Under the pieces are notes generated by a model that did no database searches, had not been told where the DNA came from, and saw nothing but the letters and a program-made list of their open reading frames with translations. Position numbers and translations under genes: made by a program. This document shows positions 16,382 to 24,556 of a stretch of DNA of 31,650 nucleotides, piece by piece; position 1 is the stretch's first letter, and every line of letters starts with the position of its first letter. This DNA comes from Avidehalobacter sp964569265 (GTDB taxonomy: Bacteria; Bacillota; Dehalobacteriia; UBA4068; UBA4997): the NCBI GenBank assembly GCA_964569265.1, contig CAZMTO010000018.1:1-31650 (forward strand), read 5' to 3'.

Positions 16382-17215
16382 TCAGGCGGCTATCCAGCCA
16401 AGGGCCGCAGCGGCCAGCACAATAACGCCTAAAATTATGCGGTACCAGCCAAACACCTGAAAATCGTGCCCTTTGATGTACGACATTAAAAATTTAATAG
16501 CCAGCACCGATACAATAAACGATACCAGCATACCTACTATTAACGTAAGAGCTTCGGTAAGAGTAAAGGCCAAACCAAATTTTACCAGCTTTAAAAAGCT
16601 GGCGCCAAACATTACCGGTATGGCCAAAAAGAAAGAAAACTCTGCAGCATCGCGGCGGTTTACGCCCAAAAGCATAGCGCCCAAAATGGTGCTGCCGCTG
16701 CGCGATGTTCCCGGCACCAGCGACAATACCTGAAACATACCAATACCAAATGCCTTGGGGTAAGATATTGCCTCTAAACTGTTTATGCTAAAATCACGGC
16801 GTTTATTATACTGTTCCAGCAAAATAAAAAATACACCGTAAATTATTAGCGCCCAGGCAACAATACCGGCACCCCTAAGGTGTTCGTCCATCCAATCGTC
16901 AAACAAAATGCCCAGTACGCCGGCGGGAATGCAGGCAACAATAACCTTGCCCCAAAGGTTGGCCGCCTGGCGCTTTTGAGAATAGCTTTTGCGGGGAGAA
17001 AACAAGTTGAGCTTGTCAAAGTAAAGGTAGCATACAGCCAAAATGGCACCCAACTGAATTACCACCAAAAACATATTCCAAAATTCGGCGCTTACATCCA
17101 AATGCAGCAGCTCGTCAAATAAAATAAGGTGGCCGGTGCTGGATATCGGCAGCCATTCGGTTATACCTTCTACAATGCCTAAGCAAATTACCTTAAAAAA
17201 TTCCCAAATTGACAT
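16382..17215 (-). CDS. uppP: Undecaprenyl-diphosphatase (BacA type)
   Basis: UppP removes a phosphate from undecaprenyl pyrophosphate, recycling the lipid carrier for peptidoglycan synthesis and giving bacitracin tolerance. The 277-residue polytopic protein has the two family signatures: EGITEWLPISSTGH (residues 16-29) and PGTSRSGS (168-175), plus the expected hydrophobic helices. The only close ribosome binding site, AAAGGAG, is about 14 bases from the ATG, longer than usual. The upstream frame closes immediately, so no other start is available. It follows murA by 51 bases, placing two peptidoglycan-precursor functions in one unit. Confidence 0.96.
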   Translation of the reverse strand: MSIWEFFKVICLGIVEGITEWLPISSTGHLILFDELLHLDVSAEFWNMFLVVIQLGAILAVCYLYFDKLNLFSPRKSYSQKRQAANLWGKVIVACIPAGVLGILFDDWMDEHLRGAGIVAWALIIYGVFFILLEQYNKRRDFSINSLEAISYPKAFGIGMFQVLSLVPGTSRSGSTILGAMLLGVNRRDAAEFSFFLAIPVMFGASFLKLVKFGLAFTLTEALTLIVGMLVSFIVSVLAIKFLMSYIKGHDFQVFGWYRIILGVIVLAAAALGWIAA

Positions 17216-17266
17216 AAATTAAATTGTAACTCCTTTCATCTACACATATACACAACACAATAGCTG

Positions 17267-18538
17267 TTATTCTTCGCGGATATCGGCACCAATAGCCTGT
17301 AGTTTACCGATAATATTTTCGTATCCGCGGTAAATATGGTCAACCTCGGTGATGACAGTTTCGCCCTCGGCAGCCAAAGCGGCAATTATCATAGCTGCAC
17401 CGGCCCGCAAATCGGTGGCGGTAATGTTGGCTCCCTTTAGCCTGCTTACGCCGTTAATAACGGCTGTGTTGCCCTTTACCGATATATTGGCACCCATTTT
17501 ATTAAGCTCGCTTACGTGCATAAAGCGGTTTTCAAAAACAGTTTCCTTAACGGTGCTGCAACCGCCTGCCAGCGTAAGGTAGGCCATAAACTGCGCCTGC
17601 ATATCGGTAGGAAAACCCGGATACGGCAGGGTTTTAATTTCTACCGGCAAAATTTCCCGCGCCGGCAAAACACGCAGCCCGTCTATTTCGTCAATAATAC
17701 GCACACCGCTGTCATTAAGCTTGGCAATTATCGGCTGCAAATGGCTGGTAATAACGTTTTCAATAAACAGCTCGCTGCCGGTTATGGCTGCCATAAGCAT
17801 AAAGCTACCGGCCTCAATACGGTCCGGTATAACGGTGTGGTTGGCAGGGTGCAGCTTATCTACACCGGTTATGCGTATAACATCGGTGCCTGCGCCCTTT
17901 ATTTTTGCGCCCATAGCGTTTAAAAAGTTGGCTAAATCAACAATTTCCGGCTCTTTGGCGGCGTTTTCTATTATAGTGTTGCCTTCGGCCATTGCGGCGG
18001 CCATCATAATGTTTTCAGTGGCTCCCACACTTGGAAAATCTAAATAAATGCGCGCACCGTGCAGGTGGTTTACACGCGCTTCAATATAGCTGTCGCTGAT
18101 AGTAATGCCTGCGCCCATGGCTTCAAAGCCTTTAAGGTGCAAATCTATAGGGCGCGCACCTATGGCACAACCGCCCGGCAGCGGAATTTTTGCCTGCCCA
18201 AGGCGCGCCAAAAGCGGCCCCATAACCAAAAAAGAGGCACGCATTTTTTGCACTTCTTCAAAGGGGGCGGTAGTATTGGCAAGGTCGGCAGCATCAATGG
18301 TTAGCGTACCGTTTTGATATTTGGTGGATGCACCAAGGTAGTTAAGCACATCACACATATAGCAAACATCGGTAAGGTTGGGTGTTTCTTCTATGGTAGA
18401 AACACCTTCGGGCAGCATAGCTGCGGCAATAAGCGGCAATACTGCATTTTTGGCACCGCTTATATGCACCATACCGGACAGCTTTTTGCCACCCTGAATG
18501 ATGATACGGCTGGCGGGTTTATTGAGACAGTTGCTCAC
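17267..18538 (-). CDS. murA: UDP-N-acetylglucosamine 1-carboxyvinyltransferase
   Basis: MurA transfers enolpyruvate from PEP to UDP-GlcNAc, the first committed step of peptidoglycan synthesis. The 423-residue protein shows ISGAKNAVLPLIAA near the N-terminus, KMRASFLVMGPLLARLG (about 99-113), and PGGCAIGARPIDLHL containing the fosfomycin-target cysteine C124. It starts with GTG at 18538, supported by GGAGG 7 bases upstream. Many Bacillota carry two MurA paralogues and the window does not show which this is. It lies 107 bases after the histidine kinase gene with no clear terminator, so partial co-transcription with the two-component system is possible. Confidence 0.97.
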   Translation of the reverse strand: MSNCLNKPASRIIIQGGKKLSGMVHISGAKNAVLPLIAAAMLPEGVSTIEETPNLTDVCYMCDVLNYLGASTKYQNGTLTIDAADLANTTAPFEEVQKMRASFLVMGPLLARLGQAKIPLPGGCAIGARPIDLHLKGFEAMGAGITISDSYIEARVNHLHGARIYLDFPSVGATENIMMAAAMAEGNTIIENAAKEPEIVDLANFLNAMGAKIKGAGTDVIRITGVDKLHPANHTVIPDRIEAGSFMLMAAITGSELFIENVITSHLQPIIAKLNDSGVRIIDEIDGLRVLPAREILPVEIKTLPYPGFPTDMQAQFMAYLTLAGGCSTVKETVFENRFMHVSELNKMGANISVKGNTAVINGVSRLKGANITATDLRAGAAMIIAALAAEGETVITEVDHIYRGYENIIGKLQAIGADIREE

Positions 18539-18634
18539 GGGGTAACCTCCGAGTCAAATTGCATAAAATCTTAACTTTATATTATTCGCCGTACAGGTAA
18601 AATTTCCTGCTTTTTATCGGCTTTATCGGCGGAT

Positions 18635-18663
18635 ATTATACGTTGTTACATAGCCGCCGGAAA
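18635..18663 (-). promoter_or_regulatory. Weak candidate promoter upstream of murA
   Basis: On the minus strand TATAAT (18640-18635) is a perfect -10, but the hexamer 17 bases upstream, TTTCCG (18663-18658), matches the -35 consensus at only three positions. It overlaps the end of the kinase gene. Confidence 0.3.
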
Positions 18664-19611
18664 ACGCACCGTTATGGTGGTGCCCCGGCCGGGGGCGCTT
18701 TGCAGCTGCAAGCCGGCATTAAGCTGTATAACAATGTGTTTTACAATAGCCAGCCCCAAGCCGGTGCCGCCGCTGGCTTTGCTGCGGCTTTTATCGGCAC
18801 GGTAAAAGCGTTCAAAAATACGCTCCTGATGTTCCTGCGGTATACCAATGCCGTTGTCGCTTACGGTAAGCAGCACAAAATCGTCCTGCGTGGCTACCGT
18901 TACGCGCACATAACCGCCGGGTTTGTTGTAACGTATGGCGTTATCGCACAAATTATATATAAGCTCCTCTAAAAGTTCGCGTCGGCCGTTAATTTTGGCA
19001 TAGCAGCCTTCTACCGACAGCTTGATGTCGGCGCGTTCGGCATTAAAGCTCAGCAGACCGCAGGTGTCCTGCGTAATCGGCAGCAGCTCTATGGGTGCCA
19101 AATCGTCGGTGGTTTGCGGCTCGTCTAATTCCGATAGCTTAATAATGTCACGGATAAGGTCGATAAGCCGCCGGGCTTCGGCGTGTATTTTGCCGGCAAA
19201 TTCGGTTATATCTTCGTCCTTGGCAATACCGGTTTCAATCATTTCGGCATAACCGGATATCGATGTTAGCGGTGTTTTAAGCTCGTGCGATACATTTGCC
19301 GAAAATTCCTGCCGCTGGCGCACGTTTTCTTCTTTTTGGGCCTGCTGTTGGTGCAGCGCCTGTAGCAGCGGCAAAAGCTCCGGGTAGGGGGCGTTGCCGG
19401 TAAGGTCGTCTATGTTTTGCTCCATATCGGTAAGCGGTTTTACCATACAGGCAGCCAAATAGCGTGCCGCCAGCAGCAGCAGGGCCAGGGCGGGTATGGC
19501 AGCTAAAAGCCCCACCGCACCAAGTTGTTTAAACAGCACCCAAATAATGCCGCCGGCCCCAGCCGATATAAGCCCCAGCAGGGTAAACAGCCAAAACAGT
19601 TTTTTTGCCAT
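18646..19611 (-). CDS. Membrane sensor histidine kinase (PhoR-like)
   Basis: The 321-residue protein has two hydrophobic segments (about residues 5-27 and 32-52) with almost no loop between them. A short linker of HAMP-like position leads to a HisKA domain with FSANVSHELKTPLTS (phospho-acceptor H109) and a HATPase domain with N-box NLCDNAIRYN, DNGIGIP and the glycine-rich GGTGLGLAIVKHIV. Without an extracellular sensor domain it probably senses within the membrane or through a partner protein. It follows its cognate response regulator by 28 bases and has AAGGAG before the ATG. Position after a Na/phosphate cotransporter suggests a PhoR-like role in phosphate response; that is inference. Confidence 0.92.
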   Translation of the reverse strand: MAKKLFWLFTLLGLISAGAGGIIWVLFKQLGAVGLLAAIPALALLLLAARYLAACMVKPLTDMEQNIDDLTGNAPYPELLPLLQALHQQQAQKEENVRQRQEFSANVSHELKTPLTSISGYAEMIETGIAKDEDITEFAGKIHAEARRLIDLIRDIIKLSELDEPQTTDDLAPIELLPITQDTCGLLSFNAERADIKLSVEGCYAKINGRRELLEELIYNLCDNAIRYNKPGGYVRVTVATQDDFVLLTVSDNGIGIPQEHQERIFERFYRADKSRSKASGGTGLGLAIVKHIVIQLNAGLQLQSAPGRGTTITVRFPAAM

Positions 19612-19639
19612 AAAATCTCCTTAAAATTACCTGGGCGGC

Positions 19640-20302
19640 TCAGTCTATTTTGTAGCCCACATTGCGTACGGTTTTTATCAGGGCGCCGCTTTCTCCCAGC
19701 TTTTGGCGCAGGGTTTTAATGTGCATATCTACAGTGCGGCTTTCTCCCTCAAAGTCTACGCCCCAAACCTTGTCCATAATACGTTCGCGGCTAAGTACAA
19801 TGCCGCAATTTTGCAGCAGCAGCTTAAGCAGCTCGTATTCTTTAAACGTAAGGCTGCAAAGCTTTTCGGCAGCATAAACCTGTCGCTTATCGTCATCAAG
19901 CAAAATGTCACCGGCGCAAAGTCTGGTGGGCATAGTTTTGTTTACGCGCCTTAGCACACCTTTTACGCGGGCCACAAATTCAATAATGCCAAACGGCTTG
20001 GTAATATAGTCGTCCGAACCTTCGTTAAGGCCGCGCACGGCATCAAGCTCGCTGCTTTTGGCGGTTACCATTATCACCGGCAAATCTTTGGTGCGTCCGT
20101 CTGCCCGCAGCTTTTTTAAAATATCAAAGCCGTCTTCGCCGGGCAGCATAATATCCAAAATCAGCAGCTCCGGCAGTTGTTCGCGGCAGGCTTCCCAAAA
20201 TTCGGCACCACCGGCCAGCTCTTTTACCTCAAAGCCACTGTTTTTTAAGGCGTAGCTTTCCATCTGGCGTATATTTATATCATCTTCTACAATGTATATC
20301 AT
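19640..20302 (-). CDS. OmpR/PhoB-family response regulator
   Basis: The 220-residue protein has a receiver domain with the acidic pocket EDD (residues 6-8), phospho-acceptor D50 in LILDIMLPGEDG, T80 and K102 in ITKPFG, and a C-terminal winged-helix DNA-binding domain (about 125-220) with SLTFKEYELLKLLL and SRTVDMHIKTLRQKLG. It pairs with the following kinase gene. The ATG is preceded by GGGTGAT, which lies inside a hairpin that also carries the likely promoter, so autoregulation or attenuation is plausible. PhoB/PhoP is the closest guess given the phosphate cotransporter upstream. Confidence 0.93.
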   Translation of the reverse strand: MIYIVEDDINIRQMESYALKNSGFEVKELAGGAEFWEACREQLPELLILDIMLPGEDGFDILKKLRADGRTKDLPVIMVTAKSSELDAVRGLNEGSDDYITKPFGIIEFVARVKGVLRRVNKTMPTRLCAGDILLDDDKRQVYAAEKLCSLTFKEYELLKLLLQNCGIVLSRERIMDKVWGVDFEGESRTVDMHIKTLRQKLGESGALIKTVRNVGYKID

Positions 20303-20349
20303 AAAAAATCACCCACTATAATTATAATGATTATAGTGGGTAAGTACAA
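20303..20349 (-). promoter_or_regulatory. Palindromic promoter/terminator-like element before the response regulator
   Basis: ACCCACTATAAT (20311-20322) and ATTATAGTGGGT (20330-20341) are a perfect 12-bp inverted repeat with a 7-base spacer. On the minus strand TTGTAC (20349-20344) and TATAAT (20326-20321) are spaced 17 bases, a good sigma-A promoter. The hairpin is followed by GATTTTTT directly before the start codon, so it also looks like an intrinsic terminator for the cotransporter transcript. The ribosome binding site GGGTGAT begins inside the downstream arm. Confidence 0.7.
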
Positions 20350-20370
20350 GCTAAATATTTATATTGATTT

Positions 20371-22128
20371 TTAAGACAGCGAATATTTTTTGCGGTAGGC
20401 GTTATACAGCTTGGTGTATTCCATTTCTCCCGATGTTTTAAGATTGTTTAAATATTCGTGGGTATCAAGGCTGCCGTGCTGCATTTCAATAAGGCAAACG
20501 GCAACGTTAGAACAATGGTCGGATATTCGCTCTAAGTTGGTTAAAACGTCAAGGTAGATAAAGCCTTTTTCCAGACTGCACAGCCCCTGCTGCATTCGTG
20601 CAATGTGGCGGTTTTTAAGCTCATCGCAAAGGTAATCAATAACCTCCTCAAGGGGCTCAACGCGCACGGCCTTGCGTATATCTTCGGTGCCAAAGGCCAC
20701 AATGGTTAGCTGTAAAGATTCTAACACGGCTTCTTCCAGCACAACCAGCTCTTTGTAGGCTTCGTCAGAAAAAGCAATCTTTTTTTCGTGCAGCTCGGTG
20801 GCCGAATTAAGCAGGTTGCAGGTGTGGTCACCAATACGTTCAAAATCGCTGATGGTATGTAATATTTTAGAACTGCGGCGGCTGTCTTTAAGCGACAGGC
20901 TGCGGCCGGAAAGCTGCATAAGATAAGTGCCCAGCTTGTCCTCGTAATTATCTATTTTATCTTCGTTATCTTCAATAATCTGGGCTTTGTCGGCCTCGTA
21001 TTTGCGCATAATGTCAAAATCGTGGCCAAGGCTTTCTAACCCAAGCTGTGCCATTTGCAGCGTTAGCTTGTTGGCCTGATCTAATGCCAAAGTGGGGGTA
21101 AGCAGCAGACGTTCGTCCAGCAGCACCGGTTCTTCGGTTTGGGCGGGGGTGGGGTCATCCTTAATAGTAAGGCAAACCAGTTTTTCCAACTGTTTGGTAA
21201 AGGGCAGCAGCACCAGAGTACAGGTAACGTTAAATATACTGTGGAAAACAGCAATGTCCAGGGCGTTTATCGGCTGGAACAAAAAGTCTTTAAGGCCGAC
21301 CATATAGCCAACGTACATGGCAATTAAAAACAGCAGCGCACCTATAACATTAAAGTATAAGTGGGCCAGTGCCGTGCGGCGGGCGTTTTTGCTGGCACCG
21401 ATAGCCGAAAGCAAAGCTGTAAGGCAGGTGCCGATGTTTTGACCCAGAATTACCGGTATGGCAAAATTGTAGTTTATAAGGCCGGATATGGAAAGTGCCT
21501 GCAAAATACCAACGCTGGCAGCGGAGCTTTGCAGGATACCGGTCATTAAAACGCCCAACACCAGCGCTATTAACGGGTTGGTAAACAGCAGCAGCAGGTT
21601 GGCAAATTCCGGCATATCGGCTAAGGGGGCCGTAGCGTCCGACATCATTACCATACCGTTCATTAACAGGGCAAAGCCTAAAAATATGCTGCCGATATCT
21701 TTTTTGCGGGCGGTTTTGGCAAACATTATCAGGCAAATACCAATAAGCGCCATAACCGGAGAAAACGACGAGGGCTTTAACATATTTATAAGCACACTGT
21801 CACTTTGTATACCTACCAGACTTAAAAACCAGGCGGTAATGGTGGTGCCTATGTTGGCACCCATAATAACGCTTATGGCCTGAGAAAGCTTCATAATGCC
21901 GGAGTTTACAAAGCCAACTACCATAACCGTGGTGGCGGTAGATGACTGAATTACCGCGGTTACGGCGGCACCCAGCAGCACACCCTTTACGGGGTTAGAT
22001 GTCATTTTGCCCAGCAGAGCGGAAAGCCCGCCGCCGGCTTGTTTTTCCAATCCGGAACTTAAAATTTCCATCCCGTAGAGAAAAAACGCCAAGCCACCCA
22101 ACAGGGTTAACACATTAAACAAATCCAT
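20371..22128 (-). CDS. Na/phosphate cotransporter with PhoU-like C-terminal domain (NptA type)
   Basis: The 585-residue membrane protein belongs to the Na/Pi cotransporter II family. Its two inverted transport repeats carry the hallmark QSS motifs QSSTATT (residues 61-67) and QSSAAS (200-205), with hydrophobic segments up to about residue 315. From about 345 to 570 the sequence is helical and PhoU-like (KILHTISDFERIGDHTCNL, then LTNLERISDHCSNVAV). It would import phosphate with sodium and may couple transport to regulation through the PhoU-like tail. AAAGGAGA lies about 7 bases before the ATG. The two-component genes lie directly downstream on the same strand. Confidence 0.93.
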   Translation of the reverse strand: MDLFNVLTLLGGLAFFLYGMEILSSGLEKQAGGGLSALLGKMTSNPVKGVLLGAAVTAVIQSSTATTVMVVGFVNSGIMKLSQAISVIMGANIGTTITAWFLSLVGIQSDSVLINMLKPSSFSPVMALIGICLIMFAKTARKKDIGSIFLGFALLMNGMVMMSDATAPLADMPEFANLLLLFTNPLIALVLGVLMTGILQSSAASVGILQALSISGLINYNFAIPVILGQNIGTCLTALLSAIGASKNARRTALAHLYFNVIGALLFLIAMYVGYMVGLKDFLFQPINALDIAVFHSIFNVTCTLVLLPFTKQLEKLVCLTIKDDPTPAQTEEPVLLDERLLLTPTLALDQANKLTLQMAQLGLESLGHDFDIMRKYEADKAQIIEDNEDKIDNYEDKLGTYLMQLSGRSLSLKDSRRSSKILHTISDFERIGDHTCNLLNSATELHEKKIAFSDEAYKELVVLEEAVLESLQLTIVAFGTEDIRKAVRVEPLEEVIDYLCDELKNRHIARMQQGLCSLEKGFIYLDVLTNLERISDHCSNVAVCLIEMQHGSLDTHEYLNNLKTSGEMEYTKLYNAYRKKYSLS

Positions 22129-22148
22129 ATCGTTTCTCCTTTTGTGTC

Positions 22149-22177
22149 GGCCGTTTTGCCAAGTCCTCCAAACGACC
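22149..22177 (-). other. Hairpin in the cotransporter leader
   Basis: On the minus strand GGTCGTTT pairs with AAACGGCC (one G-U pair) around a 13-base loop, about 20 bases before the start codon. There is no U-tract, so it is not a terminator; a leader structure is possible. Confidence 0.35.
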
Positions 22178-22194
22178 CTATTTTGGTATTATAA

Positions 22195-22223
22195 ATTATG
22201 TATCGTAAACAGTGTACGGGCAA
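22195..22223 (-). promoter_or_regulatory. Candidate promoter of the Na/phosphate cotransporter gene
   Basis: On the minus strand TTGCCC (22223-22218) and CATAAT (22200-22195) are 17 bases apart. The region is AT-rich and diverges from the GntR operon promoter. No Pho box could be confirmed by eye. Confidence 0.5.
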
Positions 22224-22299
22224 TAGGTAAAATTTATGGACAGGTTTTTGTAAAAACTATGTAAAATTTTTAAGCTTGATAAATTTTTAAAAAAAACTG

Positions 22300-22327
22300 T
22301 TGACAAATAAAGATAAAGTTGTATACT
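22300..22327 (+). promoter_or_regulatory. Sigma-A promoter of the gntR-ABC operon
   Basis: Consensus TTGACA (22300-22305) and TATACT (22322-22327) are separated by 16 bases, in an AT-rich context. The start site would fall at about 22334, inside the adjacent palindrome. Confidence 0.88.
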
Positions 22328-22348
22328 TGTATTAAGAGCGTAATACAA
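22327..22348 (+). promoter_or_regulatory. Palindromic operator for the GntR/YtrA regulator
   Basis: TTGTATTA (22327-22334) and TAATACAA (22341-22348) form a perfect 8-bp inverted repeat with a 6-base spacer, starting at the last base of the -10 and covering the likely transcription start. A further TTGTAT half-site lies at 22319-22324. The position is ideal for repression by the product of the first gene of the operon. Confidence 0.78.
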
Positions 22349-22423
22349 CAGTACAAACCCGCCGCAAGTGTGATAGGGCGGCGGCAGGCTGTATTTGTTC
22401 AATAAGGGCAAAGGAGGGATAAT

Positions 22424-22792
22424 ATGCCATGGGATTTTACAACTGACCGACCGATATATTTGCAACTGGTAGAAAATATCCAGCAAAAAATCATCAGCGG
22501 AGAATATTCTCCCGGCGAGCGCTTGCCATCGGTTAGAGATTTGGCACTGGCAGCAGCGGTAAACCCTAACACAATGCAAAAGGCTATGACAGAGCTGGAA
22601 CGCAGCGGTTTGGTGTTTGCGCAGCGCACCAGCGGCCGTTATATTACCGATGATGCGCAGCTAATAAAAAATTTGCGGCGGCAAACTGCCGGGCAACAGG
22701 CAGCCGATTTTTTGGCAGGCTTGCATAAGCTGGGGTTTTCGTCGGATGAAGCAGCAGAGCTGCTGCAGGAAGCCATTGACCGCGAGCAATAG
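22424..22792 (+). CDS. GntR-family transcriptional regulator, YtrA subfamily
   Basis: The 122-residue protein has a winged helix-turn-helix domain (about residues 8-72: PIYLQLVENIQQKIISGEY, then GERLPSVRDLA and NPNTMQKAMTELERSGL) and a short C-terminal helical tail instead of a ligand-binding domain. That compact layout defines the YtrA subfamily, which typically represses its own ABC transporter operon, often responding to cell-envelope antibiotics. AAGGAGGG lies 5 bases before the ATG. The perfect palindrome at 22327-22348 is its likely operator. Confidence 0.94.
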   Translation: MPWDFTTDRPIYLQLVENIQQKIISGEYSPGERLPSVRDLALAAAVNPNTMQKAMTELERSGLVFAQRTSGRYITDDAQLIKNLRRQTAGQQAADFLAGLHKLGFSSDEAAELLQEAIDREQ

Positions 22793-22842
22793 CCGCAAAA
22801 AATGCAGTAAAATTTATTCTATTTGGTAAGGAGTGAAAAGTT

Positions 22843-23724
22843 GTGGAAGAAAAGGCATTAACTAAAGCCGAAACGGCAGAGGTTGCTGTTGATAATACTT
22901 TGGTAAACGATATAAGCGGCGCAACAAACAGCGCAGACAGCACTGTTGCAGATGACGCCGTAACAGATGTTGCAGCAGATGATATTATAGATGATGATAT
23001 TATAGATGATGATACTATAATAGAAGAAAAAAATATTTTGCAGTGCGTGGGGCTTAGCAAAACCTACGGTAAAAAGCAGGCATTAAAGGGTATAAACCTT
23101 AATCTGCCTGCCGGTAAAATAATCGGTTTGCTGGGGCCAAACGGCAGCGGCAAAACCACCCTTATAAAGCTGATAAACGGTTTGCTTACGCCCACTGCCG
23201 GTACTCTGCTGGTAGACGGCCAACGCCCCGGTGTTTATACCAAAAATATTGTGGCGTATTTGCCGGAGCGCACGTATTTTGACGAGAGTATGAGCGTGAA
23301 AGCTGCCATAGATTTTTTTGCCGACTTTTACGCAGATTTTGACAAAGAACGTGCCCACGCAATGCTGTTAGACCTTAATATTGACGAGAATGCCCGGTTA
23401 AAAACGCTGTCTAAGGGCACTAAGGAAAAGGTGCAGCTTATTTTGGTGATGAGCCGCCGCGCCAAGCTGTATTGCCTGGACGAACCCATTGCCGGTGTAG
23501 ACCCGGCGGCCCGCGATTACATTTTGCGTACCATTATCAATAATTATGACCCTGCCGCCAGCGTGCTGATATGTACGCACCTTATTGCAGATATTGAACA
23601 GGTGCTGGACGAGGTGGTATTTTTGCAGAACGGCGAAATTGTGCTGCAAAAATCGGTAGATGAAATACGTTTTGAGGACTGCAAAAGTGTGGACGCACTG
23701 TTCAGGGAGGTGTTTAAATGTTAG
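22843..23724 (+). CDS. ABC transporter ATP-binding protein (YtrB-like) with acidic N-terminal extension
   Basis: The 293-residue ATPase has Walker A GPNGSGKT (98-105), signature LSKGT (189-193), Walker B LYCLDEP (209-215) and switch H246, so it should be active. It pairs with the membrane subunit encoded next, which overlaps by 7 bases. The start is GTG 22843, with AAGGAG 9 bases upstream. About 62 residues precede the normal ABC domain. They are acidic and low-complexity, including DIIDD repeats encoded by a 15-bp tandem repeat. The extension is unusual and of unknown role. No good alternative start near the ABC domain was found (no ATG between residues 1 and 68). Confidence 0.9.
   Translation: MEEKALTKAETAEVAVDNTLVNDISGATNSADSTVADDAVTDVAADDIIDDDIIDDDTIIEEKNILQCVGLSKTYGKKQALKGINLNLPAGKIIGLLGPNGSGKTTLIKLINGLLTPTAGTLLVDGQRPGVYTKNIVAYLPERTYFDESMSVKAAIDFFADFYADFDKERAHAMLLDLNIDENARLKTLSKGTKEKVQLILVMSRRAKLYCLDEPIAGVDPAARDYILRTIINNYDPAASVLICTHLIADIEQVLDEVVFLQNGEIVLQKSVDEIRFEDCKSVDALFREVFKC
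22981..23025 (+). repeat. 15-bp tandem repeat inside the ABC ATPase gene
   Basis: GATATTATAGATGAT occurs twice exactly (22981-22995, 22996-23010), followed by a diverged third unit (23011-23025). It encodes DIIDD-DIIDD-DTIIE. The in-frame period of 15 means that slippage would change the protein length without a frameshift. Confidence 0.85.
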
Positions 23725-24548
23725 GCAAGCTTTTAAAATACGAGTTTAAAGCCACCGGGCGCATATTGCTGCCGCTTTATGCGGTGTTGCTGGTGCTGTC
23801 GCTGTTAATGCATCTTTCGGTTACCGGTTCTTTTGACAAAATACCGTGGGGTAGCTGGTATGGCGTTGTGCAGGGTTTAATAACTATGCTGTATGGCTGT
23901 ACGTTTGCTGTGGTGCTGGTGGTGACGGTGCTGCTGCTGGTTCAGCGCTTTTATAAAAACCTGCTGCGCGACGAGGGTTATCTGATGAACACGCTGCCGG
24001 TAAAGCCATGGCAAAATGTGGCCGCCAAGCTGCTGCCCGCTATTGTGTGGAGTATTATCGGTATACTTATGGCGGCTCTGTCGGTGATGATTCTGGGTAT
24101 GGATCGTCTGGATTGGTGGGCATTCTTCCACGATTGTCAGCAAATAATGACAGAGCTTGATATGCGGTATGGTTCGGACGTTATTGTTTTAGCCATCGAA
24201 GGTATAATATTTGTGCTGGCGGCACTGGCCCAGTCGATAATGTCGGTGTATCTGGCACTGGCTATAGGGCATTTGGCCAATAAGGCGCGCCTGTTGTTGT
24301 CGGTTGTGGCATATATCGGCATAAGCGTAGTTGAGTATTTGGGCGCAATGATGATCGCTTTAATTGAACAGGGTACGCATTTGCTGTCGGATTTTGCCAA
24401 CTACCTGTTGAATGAAGCCGGTGCCGGCAACCCTATGCTGTTGACTCACGCTACTATAAACGGCCTGAACCTGGTGAACATTTTGTTGTGCGTTGTTATG
24501 TTTGTGGCTACAGCCTACATTTTAAAACGCCATCTTAATTTGGAATAA
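23718..24548 (+). CDS. ABC transporter permease subunit
   Basis: The 276-residue membrane protein has about six hydrophobic segments (roughly 14-33, 52-78, 100-122, 153-178, 190-215 and 248-268). The cytosolic segment LLRDEGYLMNTLPVKP after the second is typical of permeases of the ABC-2/YtrC-like kind in Clostridia. GGGAGG lies 7 bases before the ATG, and the start overlaps the end of the ATPase gene, indicating coupled translation. Substrate is unknown. The GntR/YtrA context suggests export or detoxification of an envelope-active compound (inference). Confidence 0.87.
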   Translation: MLGKLLKYEFKATGRILLPLYAVLLVLSLLMHLSVTGSFDKIPWGSWYGVVQGLITMLYGCTFAVVLVVTVLLLVQRFYKNLLRDEGYLMNTLPVKPWQNVAAKLLPAIVWSIIGILMAALSVMILGMDRLDWWAFFHDCQQIMTELDMRYGSDVIVLAIEGIIFVLAALAQSIMSVYLALAIGHLANKARLLLSVVAYIGISVVEYLGAMMIALIEQGTHLLSDFANYLLNEAGAGNPMLLTHATINGLNLVNILLCVVMFVATAYILKRHLNLE

Positions 24549-24556
24549 ATTAGGTG

